A stretch of DNA of 52,456 nt, from positions 1 to 52,456 of the forward strand of contig CABUWV010000015.1 of the NCBI GenBank assembly GCA_902495355.1, given 5' to 3'. This DNA is from an uncultured Collinsella sp. GTDB taxonomy: Bacteria; Actinomycetota; Coriobacteriia; Coriobacteriales; Coriobacteriaceae. The notes below the pieces were generated by a model, which saw nothing but the letters and a program-made list of their open reading frames with translations, ran no database searches and was not told the origin of the DNA. Both the position numbers and the translations under genes were made by a program. Below are positions 34,383 to 43,859 of this stretch, piece by piece (within the stretch, counting starts at the first letter, position 1; each line of letters begins with the position of its first letter).

Positions 34383-35892
34383 GGTAGTCCCTTCGTACAC
34401 GCGGTCCCTGGCCGTCGGTACGCAGACGCGCCGACGGGTCTGAGTTCAAATCGATTCGATTATATCCGCCGCCCGCATTGCGAGGAGTGGGGCGCTGAGG
34501 ACGACCTTGCGGCGCCGTTCGCTGACGCGGGCGGGCTGCGGGGTCGGTCGCAGAGCCATCCAGGACGGTAAAACCGTTACGCGAAGATCGCTCGCCGCGC
34601 ACGTGGGGCACGCCGGCGGTACTCTCATCCATAACGGCAAAGCTCTCACGGCGGCGGTCATACTCATCGCGGCGGGCGCTCTCGTACGAAACGCGCAGGA
34701 TCAACCCGGCAAGCATGAGCGACACAATAATCGACGAACCGCCGTAGCTAATAAACGGCAACGGTTTGCCCGTCATGGGAAACACGTTGAGGATGCCCAG
34801 CGCGTTAATCAAAAACTGCACTGCGAGAATGACCGCGGAGCCAGACGCCATGAGCGCGCCCCGACGATCGGTCGCCTGCTCGGCAATGCGAAACGCCGAG
34901 TAGATCAGCATCGCAAACACCAAGAAGAACAGCACGGTTCCGACAAAACCGACTTCCTCGCCAATGATGGCCAAGATGTAGTCGTTGTGTGCCTCGGGCA
35001 GATACGAGTACTTCATGGTTGAGTTGCCGATGCCACGGCCGAACAGACCGCCCGAGGCAAAGGCCATGATGGCAAGCGTGGCCTGATAGCCGTCACCATA
35101 CTCGTCGGCCCAAGGGTTCAAGGCAACCTGAATACGCACCATACGGTATGGCTCTGCGACAAGCGCAATCACGATCACGAGAATGCCGAAGATTAGCACG
35201 CCGATGATAAATCTGGGGTCGAGACCCGCAAACAACGCCATGCACATGAGGGTCAACAGGATGATCAGGACAGTACCGAAATCGGGCTGGATAAAGATCA
35301 GAAAGAGCGAAATGCCCAGGTAGATGCCCATCTTGCGAAGGAATTCGTTGATGTTGCCACCGGGCGAAAAGAAGCGATCAAGCATGATGGCCGAATACGC
35401 AATGGCAAATGGCTTTAAAAACTCGGAAGGCTGGAACTGAATACCGGCGATGTTGAGCCAGCGCGTGGCGCCGCGGCTGCCGCTGCCCACCAAGAACACC
35501 AGAAGCAGTAGCCCTATCATGCCGATAAGGAAGATCCTGAGCACATCCTCCCCAAACCAGCTGTCCGGCAAAACGCGCACGATGGCAATCAGCGCCAGAA
35601 CACCGACCACGGCAAACGCGGCCTGTCGACCCAGAAAAAACGTCGCCGAGCCATTCTCGTGCAGCGCCTCGACCGAAGACGCCGAGTACACCATCAGCAG
35701 GCCAAAGCATACCAAGGTAAACAAGCAGGCCATGAATATCAAACGGGGGCGCATGATACGGGCGGGAACGCCGGCAATATAGCGTTCGCTAAACGACTGC
35801 CCGCCGCGGCTGGAACGCGGTGTGGTGCGACGTGAGGAAGCACGGTCCGAGTCGGGCCTCCTCATACCTTGTCGGGGGCTCTCCTCTCTCAC
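34372..35892 (-). CDS. ftsW: SEDS-family peptidoglycan polymerase FtsW
   Basis: FtsW polymerises lipid II at the septum together with its class B PBP (FtsI). The 506-residue protein has about ten membrane spans, FQPSEFLKPF, IQPDFGT, the PEAHNDYILAIIGEE block and LPFISYGGSS. It carries a polar basic N-terminus of about 45 residues (RRPDSDRASSRRTTPRSSRG) and a basic C-terminal tail of about 95 residues after the last span (ending RVRRDYHDR). The assigned start is GTG 35892 with AGGGG upstream. An ATG nine codons later is an alternative with a weaker site. It overlaps murG by 11 nt. Confidence 0.95.
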   Translation of the reverse strand: MREESPRQGMRRPDSDRASSRRTTPRSSRGGQSFSERYIAGVPARIMRPRLIFMACLFTLVCFGLLMVYSASSVEALHENGSATFFLGRQAAFAVVGVLALIAIVRVLPDSWFGEDVLRIFLIGMIGLLLLVFLVGSGSRGATRWLNIAGIQFQPSEFLKPFAIAYSAIMLDRFFSPGGNINEFLRKMGIYLGISLFLIFIQPDFGTVLIILLTLMCMALFAGLDPRFIIGVLIFGILVIVIALVAEPYRMVRIQVALNPWADEYGDGYQATLAIMAFASGGLFGRGIGNSTMKYSYLPEAHNDYILAIIGEEVGFVGTVLFFLVFAMLIYSAFRIAEQATDRRGALMASGSAVILAVQFLINALGILNVFPMTGKPLPFISYGGSSIIVSLMLAGLILRVSYESARRDEYDRRRESFAVMDESTAGVPHVRGERSSRNGFTVLDGSATDPAARPRQRTAPQGRPQRPTPRNAGGGYNRIDLNSDPSARLRTDGQGPRVRRDYHDR

Positions 35893-35900
35893 CGCAACCC

Positions 35901-37307
35901 CTATTCCATTTGTGATTTCGCTGTAGCGGCAAGCTGAGCCACGTAGTCCTTAAACACGCGGCCGCGCTCCTCATAGCCCGAGAACTCATCGAACGAAGAG
36001 CAGGCAGGAGAAAGTAAGATCACGTCACCACGGCTCGAAAGCGAACGGGCAACGTCCACGGCGTCGCGCAGGTCATCCGCCTGGGCGATATCCACATCGC
36101 CATCGACATCAGCCTCGTCCATAGCGGCGGTGAAGCGCTCGCGCGCATCGCCAAAGCAGACGACCGAGCGCACGTTGTCCATAACGACGCGCGCGAAGTC
36201 CGTGAGCGGAGTGCCCTTATCGTGGCCGCCGAGCAGCAAGATCACGTCGTCATCGGGAAATGCCGTCAGTGCCTTCTCGACCGCATCGGTGTTAGTCGCC
36301 TTGGAATCGTTGACGTAGCGCACGCCGTCAATCTCGCCACACGGCTCCACGCGGTGCTCGAGCGGCTGGAACGAGGCCAGACCGCGGCAGACACCGTCGA
36401 CATCGGCACCGACTGCCAAGGCAGCCGTGGCAGCGCACAGGGCATTGATAACATTGTGATGGCCCGAGATCTTGAGCTCGGATGTAGCGATGAGCGGGGT
36501 CTCGACGCCCTTCAGGCGCACGATCATCTTGCCATCGCGCACAAAGGCGGCATCCTCGCCCTCAGGCTCGTCAAAGGCAACCTTGCAGATGCGACGACCC
36601 GGCGTGTAGATGTACTCATCGAACTCGTGAATGCCGGCGTCTTCGACGTCGACAACCACCAGATCGTCATCGACCATATTGTCAAACAGTTTGATCTTGG
36701 CAAGCGCATAGTTCTTATGACTCTTATGCCAGCCCAAGTGGTCGGGAGTGATGTTGAGCAGCACCGCCACGCGGGGGTGGAGCTCGGTTGTCGTAGCAAT
36801 CTGATAGCTCGAGAGCTCAGCCACAAACCACTCGTTGTGGGCTCGGCCGTCAATCTCGTTGACCGGCGGCTCGCCGATGTTGCCGACAGCAACGCTGGCC
36901 TCGCCGGCAGCCTTAAGCAGATAATCAGTCAGCGACGTGGTGGTCGTCTTGCCGTTGGTGCCCGTGATGGCAATCCAGTTATCGGGCGACAGGCGATAGG
37001 CAAACTCGGGCTCACCCATAATCTGGGCGGCATGCTCGCGCCCAGCCTTAAAGAAGCCCGAGAACTCCGAGATGCCCGGGCACGTCACGCATACGTCATA
37101 GGCGCCCTCGACCTGTTCGGTCCCATAGACAAACGACGCACCAGCAGCCTCGAGCGCACGCGTGGCGTCATTGGGCTCAGAGGTGCCACCGCCATACACG
37201 GTAACGGCACTTACGCGCTCGGGATGTGCCAGCGCCCAGCGGGCGACATCGAGACCGGATTTGCCCTGACCCAAAACGAGCAGGCTAAAGACATCAGCAA
37301 GAGACAT
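35901..37307 (-). CDS. murD: UDP-N-acetylmuramoylalanine-D-glutamate ligase
   Basis: This enzyme adds D-Glu to UDP-MurNAc-L-Ala. The 468-residue product has an N-terminal LLVLGQGKSGLDVARW, the ATP loop AITGTNGKTTTTSL near residue 115 and NITPDHLGWH. The C-terminal blocks are YVNDSKATNTDAVEKAL, LLLGGHDKGTP and VILLSPACSSFDEFSGYEERG. The ribosome-binding site is weak (GTGGTC), as expected for a gene 9 nt after mraY and probably coupled to it. The next gene, ftsW, begins 8 nt after its stop. Confidence 0.96.
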   Translation of the reverse strand: MSLADVFSLLVLGQGKSGLDVARWALAHPERVSAVTVYGGGTSEPNDATRALEAAGASFVYGTEQVEGAYDVCVTCPGISEFSGFFKAGREHAAQIMGEPEFAYRLSPDNWIAITGTNGKTTTTSLTDYLLKAAGEASVAVGNIGEPPVNEIDGRAHNEWFVAELSSYQIATTTELHPRVAVLLNITPDHLGWHKSHKNYALAKIKLFDNMVDDDLVVVDVEDAGIHEFDEYIYTPGRRICKVAFDEPEGEDAAFVRDGKMIVRLKGVETPLIATSELKISGHHNVINALCAATAALAVGADVDGVCRGLASFQPLEHRVEPCGEIDGVRYVNDSKATNTDAVEKALTAFPDDDVILLLGGHDKGTPLTDFARVVMDNVRSVVCFGDARERFTAAMDEADVDGDVDIAQADDLRDAVDVARSLSSRGDVILLSPACSSFDEFSGYEERGRVFKDYVAQLAATAKSQME

Positions 37308-37316
37308 GAAAGACCA

Positions 37317-38336
37317 CTATCCCAACTGGAAGAACAGAGCAAGGCCAACGGCACCAAAGGCAGCAGCGATAATCCAAAAACGGATGACGACCTTGGTCTC
37401 GGCCCAGCCCTTCTTTTCGAAATGATGATGGATGGGCGCCATAAGGAAGACGCGCTTGTGCGTAAAGTGGAAGTAGACAACCTGAATCATGACCGACAGG
37501 GTCTCAACGATAAACAGGCCGCCGATGATGAGGGAGACGACCTCGGTGTTGGTCATGATGGACGTGCAGGCAAACGCGGCGCCCAGGGCAAGCGAGCCGG
37601 TATCGCCCATAAAGATGCTCGCCGGATAGCAGTTGAACCACAGAAAGCCCAAGCAGGCACCGGCACACGCGGTGCAGAAGATGGACAGGTTCACGTCTCC
37701 GTGCAAAAACGCCATGGCAGCCATGGCGAGCATGGCAATCATGGAGGTGCCGCCAGCAAGACCGTCAAGGCCATCGGTCAGGTTCACGGCATTAGAAAGA
37801 CCGGCGATCATCAGCCAGCAAAAGACAATGTAGAGCCACGGGAACGAAAGGCCGCAGATGGTGGTCGAAAGCACGCCAAGGTCAATCGTCAGGCCGCCGG
37901 GAAAACGAATCTCGGGGGCGACGCCGCACCAGTTAACGGCAAGTACCGTAAAGGTGACACAGATAATGGTTAGGCCGATCATCTTGGCATGAGGCGTCAG
38001 ACCGAGCGAGCGCCCATGCGTAACGGAGGTCAGGTCGTCGATCAGGCCCAGCACGCCGGTCGCCAGCGTGGCGAGCAGCACGAGCACGAGCTCGGTGGTG
38101 AGCTTGCCCATCAGCAGGCAGGTCAGCGAAATCGCGACGAGAATGACAACGCCACCCATGGTGGGCGTTCCCTGCTTAACCAAATGACGCTTGGGGCCGT
38201 CGGCACGAACCTGCTGGCCGATACCCTCGACCTTAAGTAGCTTGATCCACCACGGCATGAGCAGCAGCGCAATGGCAGCGGCGATGCCAAGCCCCAAAAA
38301 AGCCTGATACGTTGGATACGAGGGATTGCCGAACAT
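37317..38336 (-). CDS. mraY: Phospho-MurNAc-pentapeptide translocase
   Basis: MraY transfers phospho-MurNAc-pentapeptide to undecaprenyl phosphate, forming lipid I. The 339-residue membrane protein has ten spans and the family motifs KRHLVKQGTPTMGGVV, GLIDDLTSV (Asp pair), NAVNLTDGLDGLAGG and APIHHHFEKKG. All key Asp and His residues are intact. It starts 3 nt after the murF stop, so the two are tightly coupled. Confidence 0.97.
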   Translation of the reverse strand: MFGNPSYPTYQAFLGLGIAAAIALLLMPWWIKLLKVEGIGQQVRADGPKRHLVKQGTPTMGGVVILVAISLTCLLMGKLTTELVLVLLATLATGVLGLIDDLTSVTHGRSLGLTPHAKMIGLTIICVTFTVLAVNWCGVAPEIRFPGGLTIDLGVLSTTICGLSFPWLYIVFCWLMIAGLSNAVNLTDGLDGLAGGTSMIAMLAMAAMAFLHGDVNLSIFCTACAGACLGFLWFNCYPASIFMGDTGSLALGAAFACTSIMTNTEVVSLIIGGLFIVETLSVMIQVVYFHFTHKRVFLMAPIHHHFEKKGWAETKVVIRFWIIAAAFGAVGLALFFQLG

Positions 38337-38339
38337 GGG

Positions 38340-39764
38340 CTAGCACACACCTTCCACAAAGCGGTCGAGCTCAACAAAGCGGGAACCCTTGACCAGTACA
38401 ACATCATGTTTTTCAAGCGCGCCGCCCATGCGGTCGAGCACCTGCTGATAATCGGAGAACACCTGGATGCGGTCCTCGTCCATGCCCATCATGCGCGCGG
38501 CATCAGCCATAAGCTGGGCCAGCTCACCACCCACGCACGCCAGCATGTCGAGCTTCTTGGCGGCGGCATAGGCGCCCACGAGCTCATGCATGCGAGGAGC
38601 CTCATCGCCCATCTCGCCCATCTCGCCCAGGATCGCCATGCGAGACCCCGTGCACGAAAGCGAGCACAGCAGATCGAGACCAGCAGCCATGGATTCGGCG
38701 CTGGCGTTATAGGAATCGTCGATGACGCGGGCACCGCTCTTGGCGCGCTTGATCTCCTGGCGGTGCCCGGTGATCGTGAGGCCCCTAAAGGCAGCATCGA
38801 TCTGCTCGGGCGTCACGCCCAGGCGATAGGCAACTGCGGCGGCCTTAACGGCATTTGGGACGGACTGCACGCCGGGGATGGCAAGCATGGTATCGGTCGT
38901 CTCACCCTGGCCAAAATCGAGCGTAAAGACCGGACGGCCCTCGTCATCAACACGAATGTCGCGGGCACGGACCTCATCATCGTCCGAGACGCCGGCCAGC
39001 ATCACATCGATACCAGCAGGCTGGGCGAACGTATCGCGAATGAACGGCGTAAAGTCGTCCTCACCGCCCAAAACCAGCAGCGGCAAGAAGTCGCCGGCGG
39101 CGCACATACCCTGGACAATCTCGGCCTTAGCGCGGGCGATGTTCTCGCGGCTGCCCAAAATGCCGATGTGAGAGGTACCAATCTTGCTCACGATGGCAAG
39201 GTTGGGATTGGCGGACTGGGACAGGCGCTCAATCTCGTGGAAATGGTTCATGCCCATCTCGAGCACCAGGACCTCGGTATCGGCCGGAGCGGAAAGCACC
39301 GTGAGCGGCATGCCGATCAGGTTATTGAAATTGCCCTTGGTGGCCCAGACACGATAGCGCTTGGCGAGCACGGCGGCGAGCACGTCCTTGGTCGTCGTCT
39401 TGCCGATGGAACCGGTAATACCAACGACCAGGCAGCCAAGCTCCAGGCGATACGTGTGCGCCAAACGCAGCAGAAACTCCTCGGGATCATCGGTCAGCAG
39501 GATGGCGCACCCCTTGTCCTGCGCCAGCGAGACCAGCTCGGCCTCGGGCTCACGCGTCATCACGACGGCGCCGGCACCCGACTGGACGGCACGGGAAGCA
39601 AAATCATTGCCGTCGACGTTTTCACCGGGAAAGGCGACGAAAATCGTCCCTTCCTCGACCTGGCGCGAGTCGATAACGCACCCGCGGCATACCCGATCGG
39701 CTTCTCCCGTCACGGTTCGGGCCCCTGTTGCGGCCGCGAGGTTGTTGACGGCGATCTCTATCAT
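38340..39764 (-). CDS. murF: UDP-MurNAc-tripeptide-D-Ala-D-Ala ligase
   Basis: This enzyme completes the pentapeptide by adding D-Ala-D-Ala. The 474-residue product has GITGSIGKTTTKDVLAAVL (ATP loop) near residue 110, FNNLIGMPLTVL, EMGMNHFHEIERLS, and the late DDSYNASAESMAAGL and AILGEMGEMG blocks. GGGGAGCTGCA precedes the ATG at 39764. It directly follows ftsI across 126 bp, where murE would normally sit. murE is absent, so the diaminopimelate- or lysine-adding enzyme must be encoded elsewhere. Confidence 0.96.
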   Translation of the reverse strand: MIEIAVNNLAAATGARTVTGEADRVCRGCVIDSRQVEEGTIFVAFPGENVDGNDFASRAVQSGAGAVVMTREPEAELVSLAQDKGCAILLTDDPEEFLLRLAHTYRLELGCLVVGITGSIGKTTTKDVLAAVLAKRYRVWATKGNFNNLIGMPLTVLSAPADTEVLVLEMGMNHFHEIERLSQSANPNLAIVSKIGTSHIGILGSRENIARAKAEIVQGMCAAGDFLPLLVLGGEDDFTPFIRDTFAQPAGIDVMLAGVSDDDEVRARDIRVDDEGRPVFTLDFGQGETTDTMLAIPGVQSVPNAVKAAAVAYRLGVTPEQIDAAFRGLTITGHRQEIKRAKSGARVIDDSYNASAESMAAGLDLLCSLSCTGSRMAILGEMGEMGDEAPRMHELVGAYAAAKKLDMLACVGGELAQLMADAARMMGMDEDRIQVFSDYQQVLDRMGGALEKHDVVLVKGSRFVELDRFVEGVC

Positions 39765-39890
39765 TGCAGCTCCCCTGTAAACCTAATAATGCTATCGGCG
39801 TATTGTATCCCAGCGCCGCACATGCGTGGTGCAGGGCATGTGAACACCCTCATATGGGACAACAAACCACGCCCCAAAGATTGTAACCCC

Positions 39891-41756
39891 CTACTTCGTG
39901 TGCGGGATACCCAGCACGTCGAGCGCGTTGGCCATAATGGACTGGAACGGCACCGCAGCGGCATCTGAGCCGCTCGGCGTTCCGTCGAGCGTGATATAGC
40001 ACAGCACCTTGGGCGATTGTGCCGGTGCAAAGCCCATAAAGGACGACATGTAGTTCTCCTTGAGGTAGCCGCCGTTCTCGTCGGCACGTTCGGCCGTACC
40101 GGTCTTACCCGCCACGTCATAGCCGTCAACCGCGCCGCCAACGCCCGTTCCCTCGGACACGACCGTCTGCATGCACGATGTCACCTGGGATGCGGCGTCC
40201 TCCGAAATCGCGCGCTCGCCTTCGCCCCAGTCCTTCTCGTCGCCCTTGCTGGACTTATAGAAGTGCGGTGTCATCATCACGCCGCCGTTGGCGATGCCGC
40301 CCACGGCACGTGCGATCTCAATCGGCGAGACAGACAGTGCCTGTCCAAAGCTCATCGAGCCCAGCGTGGCGCCGTCATACTGGTCACGCTCCTTGACGAT
40401 ACCCAGGCTCTCTCCCGGAAAATCGACACCCGAGCTGTGACCGATGCCCCACTTGTCCACATAGGCGGCAAAGTCGTCGGCACCGATCTTGCGCCCCACT
40501 AGGACAAAGCCCACGTTGGACGAACGGCGCATCATCTCGCGCACATCCATGGTCATGGCATAGTCGCGCTTGTCGGCATCGGTGACGGTATCGTCGCCCA
40601 CCTTGATGCTCGCCGGCACCTCAAACGACGTACTCGATCGCACGACGCCCAAGTCGAAGCCGGCGCCCGCCACGAGCGTCTTAAAGACCGAGCCGGGCTC
40701 GTAGGCGTCGGTGACCAGGCGCAGATTCATATCCTCGGTCTTGGCATTCTCCAGATCGGTCTGGTCGTAGGTCGGGTACGAGCAGGCTGCCAAAATCTCG
40801 CCTGTCGTAGGATCGGTGACCAGCGCCGAGCCGTTCTTGGCCTTAGTCTTCTCAACTGCCTCTGCCAGGGCATCCTCGGCCGCACGCTGGATATTGACGT
40901 CGAGCGTCGTCACGATATCAACGCCGTCGACCGCAGCCACCTTTTTATAGGCACCGCCCGCGATATAGCTGCCGTCCCTCGCGCGCTCGCGTACGAGAGA
41001 ACCGTTCGTGCCGGTCAGAAGCTTGTTGTATTGCTTTTCGAGACCCGTCAAGCCGTCGTTGTCTACATTCACTACACCCAGCACCTGCGATGCCAGATTG
41101 CCGTATGGATATACGCGCTTCATGGCCTGCTCAAAAAGCACGCCGGGCAGGTTCTTCTTCTCCAGCGCCGCAACATCGTCTTCGTCCACCTGGCGCTTGA
41201 TATACACCCAGGTTCCATCGGACTCAACGAGCTTGCGGCAGGTCTTTTTATCGATTCCAGTTGCCTTGACCAGCGCCGACACCGTCTTGTCAACATCCTC
41301 GACAAGCTGCGGGTTCACGGCGATGTTGCGACATTCGACCGACGACGCCAGCACGTTGCCGTTGCGGTCGTAGATGGTGCCGCGTTTGGCATAGAGGGTC
41401 TGCGCAAGCAGGCGGCGCGCATCGGCACGCTCGCGCAGTTTATCGGCTTCGACAATTTGATAGTCGGCAAGGCGAAAGACGCCCAAGCCCAAGCCAAGCC
41501 CGATGAAGCCCATGACGGCTTTGCGGCGAGGCAGAGGCGCGCCTGTGAGCCATTCGGTCGACGAACTCTTGCGCGACCTGGTGTTATGCACTTGAGGGCC
41601 GCCCGAGCCGCGAAGTCGCGACGCCGGGTCGTTGCCACGGGACCGCCCGGCGTTGTAAGATTGCCGACCCGTTCCTTGATAACCAGAACGTCCCCGCGAC
41701 GAGGGACGTCCAGAACCGCGGCCCCCATCGGAACCGCGGCGATAGTCATTTGTCAT
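39891..41756 (-). CDS. ftsI: Class B penicillin-binding protein, FtsI
   Basis: This is the septal transpeptidase that works with FtsW. The 621-residue protein has a basic, Gly/Arg/Ser-rich cytoplasmic N-terminus (about 1-78) and one membrane span (about 80-98). A PBP dimerisation domain with AKRGTIYDRNGNVLASSV follows, then the transpeptidase with active-site EPGSVFKT, RRSSNVGFV (SxN) and DVAGKTGTAE (KTG). The end, AVPFQSIMANALDVLGIPHTK, suggests no PASTA domain. The ribosome-binding site is weak, and the gene follows the ftsL-like gene by 17 nt. Confidence 0.96.
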   Translation of the reverse strand: MTNDYRRGSDGGRGSGRPSSRGRSGYQGTGRQSYNAGRSRGNDPASRLRGSGGPQVHNTRSRKSSSTEWLTGAPLPRRKAVMGFIGLGLGLGVFRLADYQIVEADKLRERADARRLLAQTLYAKRGTIYDRNGNVLASSVECRNIAVNPQLVEDVDKTVSALVKATGIDKKTCRKLVESDGTWVYIKRQVDEDDVAALEKKNLPGVLFEQAMKRVYPYGNLASQVLGVVNVDNDGLTGLEKQYNKLLTGTNGSLVRERARDGSYIAGGAYKKVAAVDGVDIVTTLDVNIQRAAEDALAEAVEKTKAKNGSALVTDPTTGEILAACSYPTYDQTDLENAKTEDMNLRLVTDAYEPGSVFKTLVAGAGFDLGVVRSSTSFEVPASIKVGDDTVTDADKRDYAMTMDVREMMRRSSNVGFVLVGRKIGADDFAAYVDKWGIGHSSGVDFPGESLGIVKERDQYDGATLGSMSFGQALSVSPIEIARAVGGIANGGVMMTPHFYKSSKGDEKDWGEGERAISEDAASQVTSCMQTVVSEGTGVGGAVDGYDVAGKTGTAERADENGGYLKENYMSSFMGFAPAQSPKVLCYITLDGTPSGSDAAAVPFQSIMANALDVLGIPHTK

Positions 41757-41773
41757 ACTCAGCTACCGTCTTG

Positions 41774-42244
41774 CTACTGAGCGGTCGCGGTCGCGTTGGC
41801 GCCCGCGGCTGCATCCTGCGAAAAGTCAAGTGTAACGCTCTCGCTGGGCTCCACCATGCCATAAGCGCCCGCAAGGTCGCGAATGCGCGTGTCGGCGCCA
41901 TAGACCGAATGCATGACCTCCAGGTCGGAGCTCTCATCGGTCGCCTTTTCGAGCGTGCTGGTAAGCTCGGCGTTGCTGTTGAGCACCTGGGCCGTAACGC
42001 CGGCGAGCGCCACGCGGGCGACGCCGATCGTCATGAAGATAGCCGCAATGATGCAAAACGTTTTAAGAACGCTCATGAAAACCGGGCTTACCGCCTGGTT
42101 TGCCTGACGGCCCGCGCCCGTGTAGACATCAAAGCGCGGCGCGCGCTGCTCACGGGGAGCAACGGGGGCCTGCGGCGTCTCACGATAGGCGGGCATGGCG
42201 TTCATATCATAGGCGAGTGCTGCGCTTGAAGTGTTGTAGCCCAT
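41774..42244 (-). CDS. FtsL-like divisome membrane protein
   Basis: This is probably the FtsL counterpart, judged by position (between rsmH and ftsI) and topology rather than sequence identity. The 156-residue protein has a polar N-terminus (about 1-55, with YRETPQAPVAPREQRAPRFD) and one membrane span (about 57-82). A short predicted coiled coil (AQVLNSNAELTSTLEKATDESSDLE) is followed by an Ala/Thr-rich tail. FtsL proteins are short, variable and bitopic with an extracellular coiled coil, which fits. GGGAGGCGGCATATC precedes the ATG at 42244. Confidence 0.75.
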   Translation of the reverse strand: MGYNTSSAALAYDMNAMPAYRETPQAPVAPREQRAPRFDVYTGAGRQANQAVSPVFMSVLKTFCIIAAIFMTIGVARVALAGVTAQVLNSNAELTSTLEKATDESSDLEVMHSVYGADTRIRDLAGAYGMVEPSESVTLDFSQDAAAGANATATAQ

Positions 42245-42334
42245 GATATGCCGCCTCCCATCCCGAGTACGTTGGTAGTGTGTTTAAGCTTCGTTTATGG
42301 TGCGAGCGGGAGGTCCAATATCGCGCGGTCGCGC

Positions 42335-43300
42335 CTACAGACGCTGCGCCACGCGGATTTTGGCTGATCTCGCCCGAGGGTTGCGCTCAACCTCATCAGG
42401 CTGGGCAACCAAGGGTTTGCGGGTGATGACCTTGAGTATCGGCACGTTGCCGCACACGCACACCGGAATCTCCGGCGGACACGTGCACCCCTGGCTCATC
42501 TCCTTAAAGTGGTTCTTTACGATACGGTCCTCGAGCGAGTGATACGAGATGACGCAGATACGTCCGCCCGGGTTGAGCCACCTGGTGGCGGCATCAAGCC
42601 CTCGTTCGAGCACATCGAGCTCGTGATTGACCTCGATGCGAATGGCCTGGTAACTTTTCTTGGCCGGGTGTCCGCCATGCCGACGAGCGGCAGCCGGGAT
42701 ACCCGCCTTGATGATCTCGACAAATTGGCCGGTGGTTTCGATCGGTTCTTGCTCGCGGCGGCGCACGATCTCGCGCGCAATCTGCGAGGCGAACTTCTCT
42801 TCTCCGTAGACGCGTAGAATCCGGGCGAGGTCGTGTTCGTTATAGGTGTTGATGACCTCAGCTGCGTTTAAGGTGTTATTACCCGGATCCATCCGCATGT
42901 CCAATGGGGCGTCCTCGTTATACGAAAAGCCCCTGCCAGGGATATCGAGTTGCGGTGACGAAACGCCCAAATCGAACAGGAAGCCATCGACCCCGGGCAC
43001 CTCGGCCGAGCAAAGCAGCTCGTCCAAGTCGCCGAAGTTGCCCTTCAGCAGCTGGTGCGGAACGCCGGGAACCTCGCGGTCCAGACGGGCACCAGCGGCC
43101 TCGAGGGCCATGTCGTCCTGATCGACGCCGAGCAAAAGGCCCGTCTCCCCCACCTGCGCGGCCATCTTTACCGAATGGCCGGCACCGCCAAGGGTGCAAT
43201 CGCAGACAACGGAGCCGCTCTTTAGCCGCAGCGACTCAAGCACTTCGCCGAGCATGACAGGTTCATGCCGATATTCTTGTGTCAAGATCCCACGCTCCAT
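42335..43300 (-). CDS. rsmH: 16S rRNA m4C1402 methyltransferase RsmH
   Basis: RsmH (MraW) methylates N4 of C1402 in 16S rRNA with S-adenosylmethionine. The 321-residue protein has HEPVMLGEVLESL, the SAM loop DCTLGGAGHS, FDLGVSSPQLD, RGFSYNEDAPLDMRMDP and ICVISYHSLEDRIVKNHF. All are diagnostic. It is the second gene of dcw, 20 nt after mraZ; the strong rsmH order confirms the cluster. Confidence 0.97.
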   Translation of the reverse strand: MERGILTQEYRHEPVMLGEVLESLRLKSGSVVCDCTLGGAGHSVKMAAQVGETGLLLGVDQDDMALEAAGARLDREVPGVPHQLLKGNFGDLDELLCSAEVPGVDGFLFDLGVSSPQLDIPGRGFSYNEDAPLDMRMDPGNNTLNAAEVINTYNEHDLARILRVYGEEKFASQIAREIVRRREQEPIETTGQFVEIIKAGIPAAARRHGGHPAKKSYQAIRIEVNHELDVLERGLDAATRWLNPGGRICVISYHSLEDRIVKNHFKEMSQGCTCPPEIPVCVCGNVPILKVITRKPLVAQPDEVERNPRARSAKIRVAQRL

Positions 43301-43320
43301 CCGTTACCCGTGCCTTGCCC

Positions 43321-43755
43321 TTACGAGAAGAAGAGGTCCAGCAGGGCCTCATCGTCATCGTCCTCATCGGCCGCGGCGCGATCCCAAACCTCAAGGTGGT
43401 CGTAGTTGCCCACAACCGTGACCTCGCGGTCGAGGTTCGCCTGCTTGCGGAGAGACTCGGAAAGACCGATACGACCGGCGCTGTCCACGTCCATCGACGT
43501 GGTGCGCTTGTTGATCGCCCTCATGAGCTTCTGGTCGTTGATGTCACGCGGGTTAAAACCCTCGTGGCCCTCACGACCCGCGAAGAGTCCTTCGACCCAC
43601 TTATCGAAGGCCTCGGCAGAGAACACGTACAGAGCATCGACATCCAGGGCTTTGAACACGCGAACGTGCTCTCCAAGCTCCTCGCGAAGGGGTGCAGGCA
43701 GGGACAGACGACCTTTTGCATCGAGATTGCGCTCGTATGCACCCGTCATTCCCAT
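43321..43755 (-). CDS. mraZ: Transcriptional regulator MraZ
   Basis: MraZ is an AbrB-fold DNA-binding ring protein that represses its own dcw promoter by binding short G-rich direct repeats. The 144-residue product has the two tandem MraZ/AbrB repeats, GAYERNLDAKGRLSLPAPLRE (about 5-25) and TTSMDVDSAGRIGLSESLRK (about 85-104). An acidic tail (AADEDDDDEAL) follows. GAGGGGAGGGCGCAC precedes the ATG at 43755. The upstream region holds TGGGG repeats of the right kind for autoregulation. Confidence 0.96.
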   Translation of the reverse strand: MGMTGAYERNLDAKGRLSLPAPLREELGEHVRVFKALDVDALYVFSAEAFDKWVEGLFAGREGHEGFNPRDINDQKLMRAINKRTTSMDVDSAGRIGLSESLRKQANLDREVTVVGNYDHLEVWDRAAADEDDDDEALLDLFFS

Positions 43756-43828
43756 GTGCGCCCTCCCCTCGGTTACTCAGATGGCACGTACGCGGGGAAC
43801 CACCCCGCCTGTCGACGTCATCAATAAT

Positions 43829-43845
43829 ATGGGGAACCGCCCCAT
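43829..43845. repeat. Short hairpin upstream of mraZ
   Basis: ATGGGG (43829-43834) pairs with CCCCAT (43840-43845). On the minus strand the loop and second arm read CGGTTCCCC. The stem is followed by TTTTT on the plus strand only, so it would terminate transcription moving away from mraZ. Confidence 0.5.
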
Positions 43846-43859
43846 TTTTCAACACCTTT

